Source: Myxococcales bacterium 68-20
GTDB lineage: Bacteria > Myxococcota_A > Polyangia > Polyangiales > Polyangiaceae
Length of the DNA: 64,000 nucleotides
Direction of reading: 5' to 3'
Assembly: GCA_001899635.1 (NCBI GenBank)
Contig: MKVQ01000004.1
Location: forward strand, 438,023 to 502,022
Positions 34,060-43,047 of this stretch are shown piece after piece (position 1 is the stretch's first letter; each line of letters starts with the position of its first letter). Both the position numbers and the translations under genes were made by a program. The notes under the pieces are model-generated. The model was given only the letters and a program-made list of their open reading frames with translations, was not told the DNA's origin and made no database searches.

Positions 34060-34800
34060 TCAGCGGCCGAGGAGCTGGCGCGCGCCTTCGAGCAAGGGCG
34101 CCAGCGTCTTCTCCGTGTGCCGCGACTGCCCGAACGGCGTGACGGAGAGCAGAACGCCGCCGTCGTCGAGGCGTGTGACGCGCGTGTTGACGCGACGGTG
34201 TGGCGGCATCTCGGATGCAGCGAGCTCGAGCGCCGCTACGACGTCGGCGCCCGACGCATCGACGCCGAGATCGGTCGCGAGGTCCGTGTCGCGCGCGTAG
34301 TAGGCCGCGTACGCGTCGCGCACCGACGGTACCGTCCCCCCTTCGAGCCCACAGAAGGCGCGCGGTATGCGCGCTTCGCCCTCACCGCTACCAACGAGGC
34401 CGAGGACCAACGCATCGAAGTCGGTGTGCCCCATGCTCGGCTCTGCCGGAGTGACCAACTCGGGCGGGTCAAAGTACAGCTGGAGCGGCTTCGAGTCGTA
34501 GAGTTTCACGTATTCACCGCTGAGCGCTTGAAGGAATAAACCGATCGGGCGGCCCGACGGCAGCAAGGCGCCGAAGCTCGTAGTGAGCTTGCTCCCGAGC
34601 GCGAGCTCTGCGCGCACGATCGCAGTCGCGTCGTCCGCGGCGAGGTCGTTCCATCGGCGCTCGACCACCGGAGTGCCCACACGTTCGAGGTCGATGCGGT
34701 GGACGACGCCCCCGCGCACGAGCGTCGCTACGGCGAGCGCGGTGGCCTCGGCGACGTCCCAGGGCGCACAGTCCGCACGCACAATCCAACTTTCGCCCAC
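34060..34800 (-). CDS. Hypothetical cytoplasmic protein
   Basis: This is a 246-residue protein without signal peptide, membrane helix or known motif. GTG 34800 is preceded by AGGAG. A distinctive stretch is LSGEYVKLYDSKPLQLYFDPPELVTPAEPSMGH-like (residues about 93-125), rich in aromatic and Pro residues, and the C-terminus is helical. Codon use is like that of neighbours, so the gene is native. No neighbour suggests a role. Confidence 0.65.
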   Translation of the reverse strand: MGESWIVRADCAPWDVAEATALAVATLVRGGVVHRIDLERVGTPVVERRWNDLAADDATAIVRAELALGSKLTTSFGALLPSGRPIGLFLQALSGEYVKLYDSKPLQLYFDPPELVTPAEPSMGHTDFDALVLGLVGSGEGEARIPRAFCGLEGGTVPSVRDAYAAYYARDTDLATDLGVDASGADVVAALELAASEMPPHRRVNTRVTRLDDGGVLLSVTPFGQSRHTEKTLAPLLEGARQLLGR

Positions 34801-34981
34801 GACACGATACTCCTATTCAGACCTTCAGGCTTTCACGAACCATACGAATCCGTGTTCGTCGCCCCGTTCCCCGGCGTTTGCGAGTCGTCGGGCGGCGGAA
34901 GATAGCTGAGGTGCGGGAGTCGTTGCATCACGTCGAAGGCGCTTCCGCGCAAAGCCGTCCCGAAGTAACCAGGCGAGCTCG

Positions 34982-35311
34982 ATGCCTCCGCACGGTCCCG
35001 CCGAGCGCCAACTCGTGGCCTACAACGCTCGCGACATCGACGCCTTCGTGGCCTGTTTCACCGAGGACGTCGTCGTCGAGGGAGCGCTCGGCGAGCCGAT
35101 CCTGAAGGGACGCGAGGAGCTCCGCGCACAGTACGGCGCGATGTTCGCGACGTACCCGGAGCTCCACTGCGAGATCGTCTCGCGGGTCCACGTCGGTGAC
35201 TTCGTGCTGCACGAGGAGCGGATCACCGGACGCAAGCCGGAGGGCGAGCACGCCGTCGCGATCTACCAGGTCGCGGGCGATCTTATCCGCCACGTCCGCT
35301 TCTTGCGCTGA
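34982..35311 (+). CDS. SnoaL-like / NTF2-fold polyketide-cyclase-type protein
   Basis: This is a 109-residue protein with the NTF2-like pattern: helix 1 with RQLVAYNARDIDAFVACFTED, the strand VVVEGA, GREELRAQYGAMFATYPELHCEIVSRVHVGDFV and ending AIYQVAGDLIRHVRFLR. Families with this fold include SnoaL-like and steroid isomerase-like proteins; most uncharacterised members are annotated as nuclear transport factor 2 family. Active-site residues cannot be assigned. It is a short stand-alone gene; the enzyme reaction is unknown. Confidence 0.82.
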   Translation: MPPHGPAERQLVAYNARDIDAFVACFTEDVVVEGALGEPILKGREELRAQYGAMFATYPELHCEIVSRVHVGDFVLHEERITGRKPEGEHAVAIYQVAGDLIRHVRFLR

Positions 35312-35736
35312 CGTCCACGCCGGCCGTCGGGGACGATTCGTGCAATTCTGCAAACATGAAGATCTCGTGGGGCGGCGCGGTCATTCCGACTGCGCCTTGT
35401 CGCGTCGCCACGCGCCGAAGACATGAGGTCGACGGCATCGTGGGAGGCCGCTCCATTCCATAGAGGAGCGGCCCGCCCCGGGCCACCTGGCGAGATCCAT
35501 CGCGAGGCATGGTGGCGGCTGAGCTCCAGCTCTGTCCGGCGCGACCGACACGCTGCACCGGCCATCGCCGTACGTGGCCCTGCACCGCTCACTCTCGCGT
35601 TCGTGCTCTGAGCCTCGGTTCTCGAGAAAGGTCCGAAGAAAGTTTCGTCGGCGAAGTTAGTTTGATCGATCGCACGACTCACGACATCCATGGCGGAGGG
35701 CCAGATGCCCTCGTCGATAGCTTCGGAAGGTGACGA
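35312..35736. other. Gene-free interval
   Basis: About 425 bases between the SnoaL-like gene and the lipoprotein at 35737. Open frames here are short, Arg-rich and antisense-like, with no ribosome-binding site or recognisable product. The lower edge has GGAAGG, the ribosome-binding site of the next gene. No structured RNA was recognised. Confidence 0.5.
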
Positions 35737-36804
35737 ATGCGAAACTGGTCCTTCGTAAGCCCCCTGCAGTGCGCAATGGCTGGGCTCGTCTGCGCTGCGA
35801 TGCTCGCCGCCGCGTGCAGCGACGACGAGGCAGCGCCTCGGTCAACGGACAACGTCGACGCAGGCGAGGCTCGCCCCGATGCGGCTCCTCCTTCGGAGGC
35901 GACCGACGCGGGCGACGCAGGCGACGCGGGCGATGTCATCGAGCCTTGCAGCCCGGGAGATGAGCGCAAAGCTACGGTTGGCGCCGGAGGTGCGAAACTG
36001 AGCCTTTGCGGGGCCACCCTGGAGGTCCCCGAAGGTGCGCTCGAAGCCGGCACGCCGGTGGCGATCACGGTCGTTGCGCCACCGGGCGCGCCCTGGTTCG
36101 AGCACGAGCTCAGCGGCCCCGTGTTTCGCTTCACGCCGGACACCGGCCCCCTCGATCTGCCTGCCAAGATCAGCTTCACACGCGACACGACCAAGACGCG
36201 TGGCCCGGTGCTCGCACAATGGTTCCCGGAAGAGAACGGATGGGGCGAGTACGAGGCCTGCTTCAAGGACGACCAGCTCTCGCTCAACACCGTCCACCTC
36301 GGCACCTTCGGCCTGATGCAGGACGTGAATTCTTATCCGCCTTCGGCCAGCGACCAAGGCGCCGCCAACGTCTCGCTCACGCTCGGTGACGTCACAACGT
36401 CTTGGACGGTCCCCGGCAACGGCGGCTACTCGGTGTACGAGCCGAGCGCCGACTCGCGCTCGTTCATCCTCGTCGCCCGCCGCGAAGAGGGCGAGCACAC
36501 CCAGCAGCTCGACATCCGCGGCTCCCTCCGAAACGGCGAGCCCGCCACGGTCGTGCAGGTCAGCTGGCTGACGACCGATTTCGAGAACGGCAAGAGCTGG
36601 TCCTGGGTCGAGCCGATCCATGGACCGCCCACGTCGTTCACGATGACGGAGACCTCGCCGGGGGTGTTCTCCGGGGAGATCCACGTGATCGGCCACTACG
36701 GTGAAGAGACCACGAACATCGACGTGACCTTCACGACGACCCCCGTCAAGTACCGGCCTCCGCCGTCGTATTCGTGCGGTCGCCCCGAAGGCGACCCGCG
36801 CTGA
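35737..36804 (+). CDS. Lipoprotein with ZU5-like domain
   Basis: This is a 355-residue lipoprotein: signal peptide with AAAC (Cys27), then an acidic linker with DAGDAGDAGD. Residues about 75-170 (GGAKLSLCGATLEVPEGALEAGTPVAI, FRFTPDTGPLDLPAKISF) have the order seen in ZU5-like beta domains, which are widespread in secreted myxobacterial proteins. The C-terminal half has beta-sandwich character without a recognised family. GGAAGG six bases upstream of ATG 35737 supports the start. It is a single transcription unit with its own hairpin terminator. The role at the surface is unknown. Confidence 0.82.
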   Translation: MRNWSFVSPLQCAMAGLVCAAMLAAACSDDEAAPRSTDNVDAGEARPDAAPPSEATDAGDAGDAGDVIEPCSPGDERKATVGAGGAKLSLCGATLEVPEGALEAGTPVAITVVAPPGAPWFEHELSGPVFRFTPDTGPLDLPAKISFTRDTTKTRGPVLAQWFPEENGWGEYEACFKDDQLSLNTVHLGTFGLMQDVNSYPPSASDQGAANVSLTLGDVTTSWTVPGNGGYSVYEPSADSRSFILVARREEGEHTQQLDIRGSLRNGEPATVVQVSWLTTDFENGKSWSWVEPIHGPPTSFTMTETSPGVFSGEIHVIGHYGEETTNIDVTFTTTPVKYRPPPSYSCGRPEGDPR

Positions 36805-36812
36805 CACGGTAC

Positions 36813-36845
36813 GAGGGCCGCACGTCCTCGGTCCGTGCGGCCCTC
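36813..36845 (+). terminator. Hairpin terminator after the ZU5-like lipoprotein
   Basis: An 11-bp perfect stem (GAGGGCCGCAC) with an 11-base loop, eight bases past the stop, followed by a T/C-rich stretch. Confidence 0.7.
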
Positions 36846-36882
36846 TTGCTCGCTCTCGTGAGAACGAGCTCGAGGGAGCTCG

Positions 36883-37104
36883 TCAGGCGCTCTTGCGACG
36901 ATCGCCGGTGATGGCGCGAAGCTCTTCGATGCTTCGCGCGATCATCTCGGAGCGATGATGCGCCGTCTTGTGTGATCCGCACACGGTGACGCGCTCGCCC
37001 TGGAGGAGGCGGGTGAACGAGAGCACCCGCGCGTCGGTCGAGCCGCACACGACGCACGCGCCGACCTCCGGCGCAGTCCTTCGATCCCGGTTTCCCATCC
37101 GCAT
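36883..37104 (-). CDS. Small zinc-finger-like protein
   Basis: This is a 73-residue protein with CVVCGS and, 24 residues on, VCGSHKTAHH; Cys and His spacing suggests one zinc site. The C-terminus is a helix (MIARSIEELRAIT). Such mini-proteins are common in myxobacteria and may be nucleic-acid or protein adaptors. It lies convergent to the lipoprotein gene. No strong ribosome-binding site is seen, which lowers confidence. Confidence 0.55.
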   Translation of the reverse strand: MRMGNRDRRTAPEVGACVVCGSTDARVLSFTRLLQGERVTVCGSHKTAHHRSEMIARSIEELRAITGDRRKSA

Positions 37105-37280
37105 GCCCGCGAAGGTGCGCCGCCGCGGGCCCGGAGGCCAAGTTTCGCGCCGTCGGCGCGTACGCCGCCGGCCGGAATGCGACCCGAGGCGCCCAGCAGG
37201 CTCCGCCCCTCCCCTCCGGACGCGACATCCACGAGCGGTCCGGCTTGCTCCGCCGACGTCCGCCCCTAAGCTTCGATGCC

Positions 37281-37754
37281 GTGAGCGACGACGAGCATGA
37301 CGGCCCCGCCCCTCGGGACCAGAACAGCCCCAGCGCGTTGAACAGCGCCGACCCGATCCGCAACTTCAGCCTCGGCGTCGACGAGCGCATCCGAGCCCTG
37401 ACGATCGGCGTCCCGGCGTGGGCCGCACGCAAGCGCAAGATCGAGGATGACGAGGCTCGTTACGTGGCCGAGCTGCTCGAGCTCCACGACGAGCTCATGG
37501 CCAAGAAGCGTCGCAGCGAAGAGATCGAAGACGCCCTGCTCGCCGCAGCGAGCGCGCTCGACCTCTCGAAGCTCAACGAGCTCGTGAGGACGCACAATCG
37601 CTACTACCCGATCGAGGCGAACCTGCCGATGGACCGCGCCACGGGAGGCTACCTCGTCTATGGCCGCGTCTGGACGCCGGAGGCGACGTACACCGCGGCT
37701 CGCCTCGTCGCGACGGTCCGCACCACGATCGAGCGGCGCCGGGACGAGGGCTGA
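37281..37754 (+). CDS. Hypothetical helical cytoplasmic protein
   Basis: This is a 157-residue protein starting at GTG 37281. The middle (IEDDEARYVAELLELHDELMAKKRRSEEI) is strongly helical and charged, with coiled-coil potential. The C-terminal region has HNRYYPIEANLPMDRATGGYLVYGR, probably a small beta part. No domain is recognised. It is followed 127 bases on by the prepilin-peptidase-like gene in the same direction. Function unknown. Confidence 0.65.
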   Translation: MSDDEHDGPAPRDQNSPSALNSADPIRNFSLGVDERIRALTIGVPAWAARKRKIEDDEARYVAELLELHDELMAKKRRSEEIEDALLAAASALDLSKLNELVRTHNRYYPIEANLPMDRATGGYLVYGRVWTPEATYTAARLVATVRTTIERRRDEG

Positions 37755-37881
37755 GACGACAGCGCCCTCGTCGCGGGCCGATCGCGACGGCGCTCCTCCT
37801 CGACGCGATCGAACCGAGCGCGCCGGAGCCGAGAGCTCTCCTCCTCGCGAGGCACCGTCATCGCGTAGGATCACGGGCCAG

Positions 37882-38730
37882 ATGCGGGTCGCCGATCTCG
37901 ATGCCAACCTGCTCCGCGCCGGCGGCGCCGTCGTCGGTGCGCTCCTCGGCCTCGTCGCGGCCAAGCTCGCGGACACACTTCCACGACGCTACGGGATCAC
38001 CCACCTCGTCACCGGCCCGCGCCGCGCTCGACGGAACGTCGTGCTCGTCGTGCTCTCGACGCTCTGCGCTCTCGGGATCGCCCAGGTCCTCACCGGCGCC
38101 GAGGACGTGTCGATCGCGCACGCAGCGCTCTTGCTCGCGACGAACGCGATCGTCGCGGCCTCCGTCCTCGCGGCGGCCGCGATCGATCTCGAGCACATGA
38201 TCCTCCCGAACGAGCTCACGCTCGGTCCCACCATCCTCTGCCTCGTGACCTCTCCGCTGCGCTCGATCGGGCTCACCGGATCCGTCATCGGGGCCCTCGT
38301 CGGGCTCGCCATCGCGTACCTGCCGTTCGTCCTCTACAAGCGACTCCGCGGGCAGAGCGGGATGGGCCTCGGCGATGCCAAGCTCGCCCTGATGGCGGGT
38401 GCCTGGCACGGGATCGCCGGCGCGCCGTTCGTCCTCTTCCTCGGCGCGCTCCAGTCGACCCTCGCCGCCGTCGTCATGCGCGTCTTCGGGATCGTCTACG
38501 AAGAGCCGGAGAGCGTGAAGGCCGAGATCCGAGAGCTCCGCGCGCGGGCAGAGGCGGGCGACGAAGACGCGAAGCATGAGCTCGAGGACGACCCGATGGC
38601 AGGCGAGGCACGCGAGGGGACACTCGGCATGCGCCTGCCGCTCGGTCCATTCCTCGCGCTCGGATGCATCGAGGTCCTGTTCCTCCGCCGATGGCTCGTC
38701 GAGCACGTGCTCGACTGGCTGATGCGTTGA
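37882..38730 (+). CDS. Prepilin peptidase-like aspartic membrane protease (A24 family)
   Basis: This is a 282-residue membrane protein. The two catalytic Asp of the A24 family are present: Asp102 in AAAIDLEHMILPN and Asp165 in GMGLGDAKLAL (GxGD). About seven hydrophobic helices are seen. The N-terminal methyltransferase domain with paired CxxC is missing, so it would cleave leader peptides but not N-methylate. A charged loop (about 215-255) lies between helices. The family processes type IV pilins and type II secretion pseudopilins; no pilin gene is nearby. Confidence 0.85.
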   Translation: MRVADLDANLLRAGGAVVGALLGLVAAKLADTLPRRYGITHLVTGPRRARRNVVLVVLSTLCALGIAQVLTGAEDVSIAHAALLLATNAIVAASVLAAAAIDLEHMILPNELTLGPTILCLVTSPLRSIGLTGSVIGALVGLAIAYLPFVLYKRLRGQSGMGLGDAKLALMAGAWHGIAGAPFVLFLGALQSTLAAVVMRVFGIVYEEPESVKAEIRELRARAEAGDEDAKHELEDDPMAGEAREGTLGMRLPLGPFLALGCIEVLFLRRWLVEHVLDWLMR

Positions 38731-38735
38731 CGAGC

Positions 38736-39617
38736 TCAGAGATCGCGCACGATCCGGCGGAGAGCGAACGTACCGCGCTCCAAAGCGCTGTCATTCGTCG
38801 GAACGTACGTCCCGTCGAGCGAGATCCGAGATAGGCGCGCGTCACGCAGGCGAACCCGCGCTTCGCCGGTCACGTCCATGCGAAGGCCGTTCGTGCCGGT
38901 GGCGTCGATCGCGATCGTGAACACCGCTTCTTGGCCGTCCGTGCGTGCGAGGACGGCGGTGCCTGCGTTCAGTGTCCACGCACGCGGATGGATCACGCGC
39001 AGGACGGCCCCCGCGAGCTCGTTCCGCGAGTCGCCGATCTCCATCGCCGCGTCGGGAAGGACCTGATCGATCTGCGTGCGTGTGCCGAGGTCAGGGAACA
39101 TGTCGAGCACGCGCTGCGCCTCGTCCTCTGAGGCCGCCCCGCCGGCGTCGTCGCGCACGTGCGGCGGGGCATCGACGACGACATAGCTCTTCCCTTCGAC
39201 CGCGGTGGCCTTGTCGATGCCCTGGTACCGCTGGACGTTCTTGTCGAACGCGAGCCTCACCCGCGAGGGTGCCGGTCCGTTCGTGGCGAGGACCTCGACG
39301 GTGTAGGACGAGATGTACTCGGAGACCTGCGTGCCCCCCTGGGGATCCGCAAGCGCACTGCGCGCCTCGACGGAGACGCCCCACCGCGCGCCGACGACCG
39401 GCGGAACGCGCCCGAAACGGATACCGCCCGTCGAAGGCGAGACGCTCCCACCATCCAGGCGGGGTACGTCGAGGGCGGGCTCCACGACGGGCGGCGAGCT
39501 CGCGGCCGGGGAACAGGCCGACAGCGCGAGCCCGAGCGCCAGCCAGCTCGCCCACCGAACTGAACGGACGACGCCCCCGATCGTTTCACTGCGTGAGATC
39601 ACTGCCACGAGGAGCAC
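38736..39617 (-). CDS. Lipoprotein of unknown function
   Basis: This is a 293-residue lipoprotein starting at GTG 39617 with lipobox LALSAC (Cys35) and a Pro/Ser linker. The mature part is mostly beta (WGVSVEARSAL, YTVEVLATN, SRVRLAFDKNV, and a GEARVRLRDARLSRISLDGTY stretch near the end). No family was recognised. It is convergent with the prepilin peptidase, only five bases apart, so no terminator fits between them. Probably periplasmic or surface-exposed. Confidence 0.75.
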   Translation of the reverse strand: MLLVAVISRSETIGGVVRSVRWASWLALGLALSACSPAASSPPVVEPALDVPRLDGGSVSPSTGGIRFGRVPPVVGARWGVSVEARSALADPQGGTQVSEYISSYTVEVLATNGPAPSRVRLAFDKNVQRYQGIDKATAVEGKSYVVVDAPPHVRDDAGGAASEDEAQRVLDMFPDLGTRTQIDQVLPDAAMEIGDSRNELAGAVLRVIHPRAWTLNAGTAVLARTDGQEAVFTIAIDATGTNGLRMDVTGEARVRLRDARLSRISLDGTYVPTNDSALERGTFALRRIVRDL

Positions 39618-39695
39618 GCCTCAGGTGTACCCTTTGTTTCCCACGAGAGCGCCCGTCCCTGCATGGGAAAGGAAACGTGTGGGAGGAGACAGCGT

Positions 39696-40835
39696 TTGGC
39701 CAAGCCGAGGAACGATCGCAACCAGGCCGTGACGAAGTTCTGCCTTGCGATGGAAGAACACCGGCGCACGGAGGTGGGACGCGTCCGCACCGCCCGGGAG
39801 TTCGTCACGAACTTCTTCCCGTACGACGAGAACGGCGCGACCGACAAGGTCTTCAACGCGATGCCGAACGACGTGCGCGGCCCCATCCTTTCGAGCTGGG
39901 GGATCCGCGGCGGGAAGGCGGCGTTGAAGGACAACGACGAGAAGGTCAAAGACGTCGTCCAAGATGCGCTCGTTGCCGGTGACATCGACGAAAACAACTT
40001 CGAGGAAGGTGTGACCGCCCAGATCCTCGTGGATTGGATCGCGCTGTCGGAGTGGTGGAAGTTCTGGCGTAACGGCAGGCTGACCGGGGTCGCGATCCAG
40101 AAGGCGCTCGCCACCGCGCGCGAGCTCGAGCTCATCGACGATCGCTGGTTCTTCGCCAACGTCCAGGGTCGCGGCGGAAAGCTGAAGGGCACCGACGTCA
40201 TCTGCGACACGTTGAGCAAGGACCAGATCGTCGCCTGGATCCGCAAGCTCCACGAGTCCGGCGACGGCTCGCCGGCAGGCCTCGTCTCCGCGCTCGGATG
40301 GGAGATGATCCTCGCGAAGACGGCGCAGGATGCGCTTCTCTTCGCGCTCGATGCCTTCGCAAAGAAGGCCGGGCTCGTCCCCGACGCGCCGACCGAGAAC
40401 AAGGACAAGGACCAGAACAAGAAGGACGAGCCGGCATCCGCGCGCACGGTGCACGAGGCCCGCACCGACGCGCCCGCCGCGGCCGCCGAGGAGCAGGGCC
40501 CGGATTCCGGCCTCCCCGTTGCGATCCCGGACATCCCGGCGATCGACGCGGCCGACGGCGACCCGGACGACGTTGCGCCGGCTCCGCTCGCGACGAGCGC
40601 GCAGGAGGTGGGGCCGTGGCGCGACTCGGAGAGCCCGAAGCTCGTCGAGGCTCGCACGAAGATGATCGAGATGCTGGGGCAGCCCAGCGGCGCACCGGCG
40701 TCGCTCCAGGAGGCCTGGGCGGTGTCAGAGGTCCCGGAGAAGCCCTCGTCGCTCGAGTGGCCGGAGCCGCCGCCGATCGTCGCCGCCGAGCCGTCCAAGG
40801 CGCCGGCGTCGCCGACGATGCCGAAGAAGGTCTGA
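39696..40835 (+). CDS. Hypothetical protein with long disordered C-terminus
   Basis: This is a 379-residue cytoplasmic protein. TTG 39696 is preferred because GGAGGAG lies seven bases upstream; ATG 39663 is the alternative. The N-terminal about 225 residues are folded and helical (REFVTNFFPYDENGATDK, LVDWIALSEWWKFWRNG, DQIVAWIRKLHESG). Residues about 240-379 are low-complexity, rich in Ala, Pro, Asp and Glu, presumably disordered. No domain is recognised. It converges on the cytochrome-fused dehydrogenase gene. Confidence 0.7.
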   Translation: MAKPRNDRNQAVTKFCLAMEEHRRTEVGRVRTAREFVTNFFPYDENGATDKVFNAMPNDVRGPILSSWGIRGGKAALKDNDEKVKDVVQDALVAGDIDENNFEEGVTAQILVDWIALSEWWKFWRNGRLTGVAIQKALATARELELIDDRWFFANVQGRGGKLKGTDVICDTLSKDQIVAWIRKLHESGDGSPAGLVSALGWEMILAKTAQDALLFALDAFAKKAGLVPDAPTENKDKDQNKKDEPASARTVHEARTDAPAAAAEEQGPDSGLPVAIPDIPAIDAADGDPDDVAPAPLATSAQEVGPWRDSESPKLVEARTKMIEMLGQPSGAPASLQEAWAVSEVPEKPSSLEWPEPPPIVAAEPSKAPASPTMPKKV

Positions 40836-40846
40836 GCGGCGAGGGC

Positions 40847-42976
40847 TCACGGACAGCCGCTCAGCTCTCGGATCCACGCCTCGACCACCGAAGCACCGGC
40901 CTCGTCGACGACGCGCGTCGCGAGCGGCGGCATCCGGTCGTCGTCGGGTGCGCGCATGCGCAGCGCGAGCGTCGAGCGACCGGGATCGCCGGGCACGACG
41001 AGCTTCGAATCGACGACACCGAGATCACCTGCCTGCGGAGCGACGTTGCACGTCCGCGTGTCGAGAAGCGAGCGGTCGATGCGCAGGTCGAGCGTGGCTG
41101 CGCCTGCTCCGCTTCCCTGCCGGTGACACATCGAGCAGTTCGCGTGGAGGTAGCCGCGCGCTCGCTCTTCGCTCGAGGCACCTGCCGTGTCCGCAGCGGC
41201 CAGCGGTGGGAAGGCCTCCTTCGCGATCGGCGTCTCGAGCACGGCGGCGAACCGGTCGAGCACGTTGCCGCGCTCGTCTCGATTCAGCTGCCTCGCCTCG
41301 AGGCCGAGCGTGAAACCCGCCGACGGCGTGTGGCACGCGAAGCACTCGCTACGTGACGGGAACGTCCACGTGCCGCCGCCGGGCAGCTCCTTCGTCTTCC
41401 CCTCGGCGAGGAGGAGGGCGTCGCTCTGATCGTCGGTCCACTCGTACGAGTAGCCAGCCCACGAGCCGTCGTCGTAGCGCACGAAGAGACGCGTCTCGAC
41501 CTTCTTGCCGGCGACGGTGAACGTCTTCACCGCCACGCTCCCCGGCGGCACGTCGAAGTCACCGTCGGGCTTCACACCGATCTTCTTGCCCTCGGGAACG
41601 AACAGCCAGCGGTCCTTCTGCGCGCCGTCGGACCAGAGCGGGCTGTTCACGCTGTAAGCGATCGCTCTCGTCGGCGCACGTGTGGGGTACCTCGGATCGA
41701 CGCAGCCGGTCTCCGCGAGACGCTCGCCGGCGACGCTCGCCGGAGCCGATGTGTCGTCGCCCGCGGCGATCAGCTGCTTCACCGTCCCCGACGCATAATC
41801 GACGACGTAGACCTCGCCGTCGCTGTCCTGGCCGAAAGAGGAGATCTTGAGGTTGGACGGAGTGAGGAGCGTCCCCTTCGTCTCTCCGAATCCGTCGACG
41901 CTCCAGATGTTGCCGGTGCCGAAGTCGCCGTAGACGAACCTGCCCGCGAGCGCCGGGACCTTGCTGCCGCGATAGACGTAGCCGCCCGTGACGCTGATCC
42001 CCTCCGAACGCGGATACTCGGCGACCGGATCGATGAATCCGTCCGTCGGGCAGGTCCTCGCCTCGAAGCAGTGTTTTCCCTCGCGGATGTTCCAGCCGTA
42101 GTTACCGCCGAGGACGATGCGATTGATCTCCTCGTACTTGTTCTGCCCGACATCGGCGAGCCAGAGGTCGCCGGTGAGCCTGTCGAAGCTGAACTTCCAT
42201 GGGTTGCGAAGGCCGTACGCGTAGATCTCGGGGCGCCCTCCGCCGGCCGCGAATGGATTGGTCGGCGGGATGCCGTAAGGGTCGCCACCATGCGGGTCGA
42301 TCCGGAGGAGCTTTCCGAGGAGCACGTCCTTGTTCTGTCCGTTGCCATGCGGGTCGCCACCCGAGCCTCCGTCGCCCATCCCGACGTAGAGCATGCCATC
42401 GGGACCGAACGCGATGTGCCCACCGTTGTGGTTCGCGAACGGGTCGTCGACCGCGAGCAGGGTCTTCAGCGTCGAGGGATCGAACGTGGCGCCGCCATCG
42501 GAGCTCGTGATGCGCGCGACTACATCTTGAAAGACGACCCCGGGCTTGCCCTCGGCGTTAGCTGTAAAATACACATAGACGAAGCCGTTCTCCGAGAACT
42601 TCGGATCGAACGCGAGTCCGAGGAGCCCGGCTTCACCGCCGGAGACGATTTGCTCCGAGACGTCGAGCGCGATCGTCGGATCGCCGCCGTTCGGTGACAC
42701 CACCTTCACGATCCCCCGCTGCTCGACGACATAGAACCGGCGGCCCGGCCCTTCGACGAGATCGACGGGGGCGGAGAACTTCACGTCGCCGAGCGCGGGA
42801 GCGAGGGTGACGCTCGCGCCACCCGGGCGCGGCGGCGGAATACACGGACCAGATGCCAGCGGCGGGGACGGGGCATCACCGCTGCAGGCCGCGACGACGG
42901 CGAGCACGAGTGCGAAGGAGAGCCCCAGACTGCGAGGACGAAGCACGGCACGAGGATAGACGAGCGGGCTCCTCAT
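40847..42976 (-). CDS. PQQ-type sugar dehydrogenase fused to diheme cytochrome
   Basis: This is a 709-residue lipoprotein (AVVAAC lipobox). Residues about 55-415 form the six-bladed GSDH domain of soluble glucose/sorbosone dehydrogenases (FSAPVDLVEGPGRRFYVVEQ, AFDPKFSENGFVYVYFT, HNGGHIAFGPDGMLYVGMGD, RNPWKFSFDRLTGDLWLADV). The C-terminal about 285 residues resemble the SO2930-type diheme cytochrome region, with two haem-binding motifs, CFACH and CSMCH. Substrate oxidation with PQQ in the first domain could pass electrons to the haems. Acting at the periplasmic or outer face is implied by the lipid anchor. Neighbours give no pathway. Confidence 0.87.
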   Translation of the reverse strand: MRSPLVYPRAVLRPRSLGLSFALVLAVVAACSGDAPSPPLASGPCIPPPRPGGASVTLAPALGDVKFSAPVDLVEGPGRRFYVVEQRGIVKVVSPNGGDPTIALDVSEQIVSGGEAGLLGLAFDPKFSENGFVYVYFTANAEGKPGVVFQDVVARITSSDGGATFDPSTLKTLLAVDDPFANHNGGHIAFGPDGMLYVGMGDGGSGGDPHGNGQNKDVLLGKLLRIDPHGGDPYGIPPTNPFAAGGGRPEIYAYGLRNPWKFSFDRLTGDLWLADVGQNKYEEINRIVLGGNYGWNIREGKHCFEARTCPTDGFIDPVAEYPRSEGISVTGGYVYRGSKVPALAGRFVYGDFGTGNIWSVDGFGETKGTLLTPSNLKISSFGQDSDGEVYVVDYASGTVKQLIAAGDDTSAPASVAGERLAETGCVDPRYPTRAPTRAIAYSVNSPLWSDGAQKDRWLFVPEGKKIGVKPDGDFDVPPGSVAVKTFTVAGKKVETRLFVRYDDGSWAGYSYEWTDDQSDALLLAEGKTKELPGGGTWTFPSRSECFACHTPSAGFTLGLEARQLNRDERGNVLDRFAAVLETPIAKEAFPPLAAADTAGASSEERARGYLHANCSMCHRQGSGAGAATLDLRIDRSLLDTRTCNVAPQAGDLGVVDSKLVVPGDPGRSTLALRMRAPDDDRMPPLATRVVDEAGASVVEAWIRELSGCP

Positions 42977-43047
42977 GCCGCTTCCTTATCGCGCCTTGCG
43001 CCCGCGTCGGGGTTTCCGCGACGAGCAAGCCGGAGTAGACGAGTCCG

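Noticed and set aside
38736-39617. Plus-strand open frame over 38945-39982 as a gene
   Set aside because: It is Arg/Pro-rich, lacks a ribosome-binding site and overlaps two better-supported genes; it is a high-G+C shadow.
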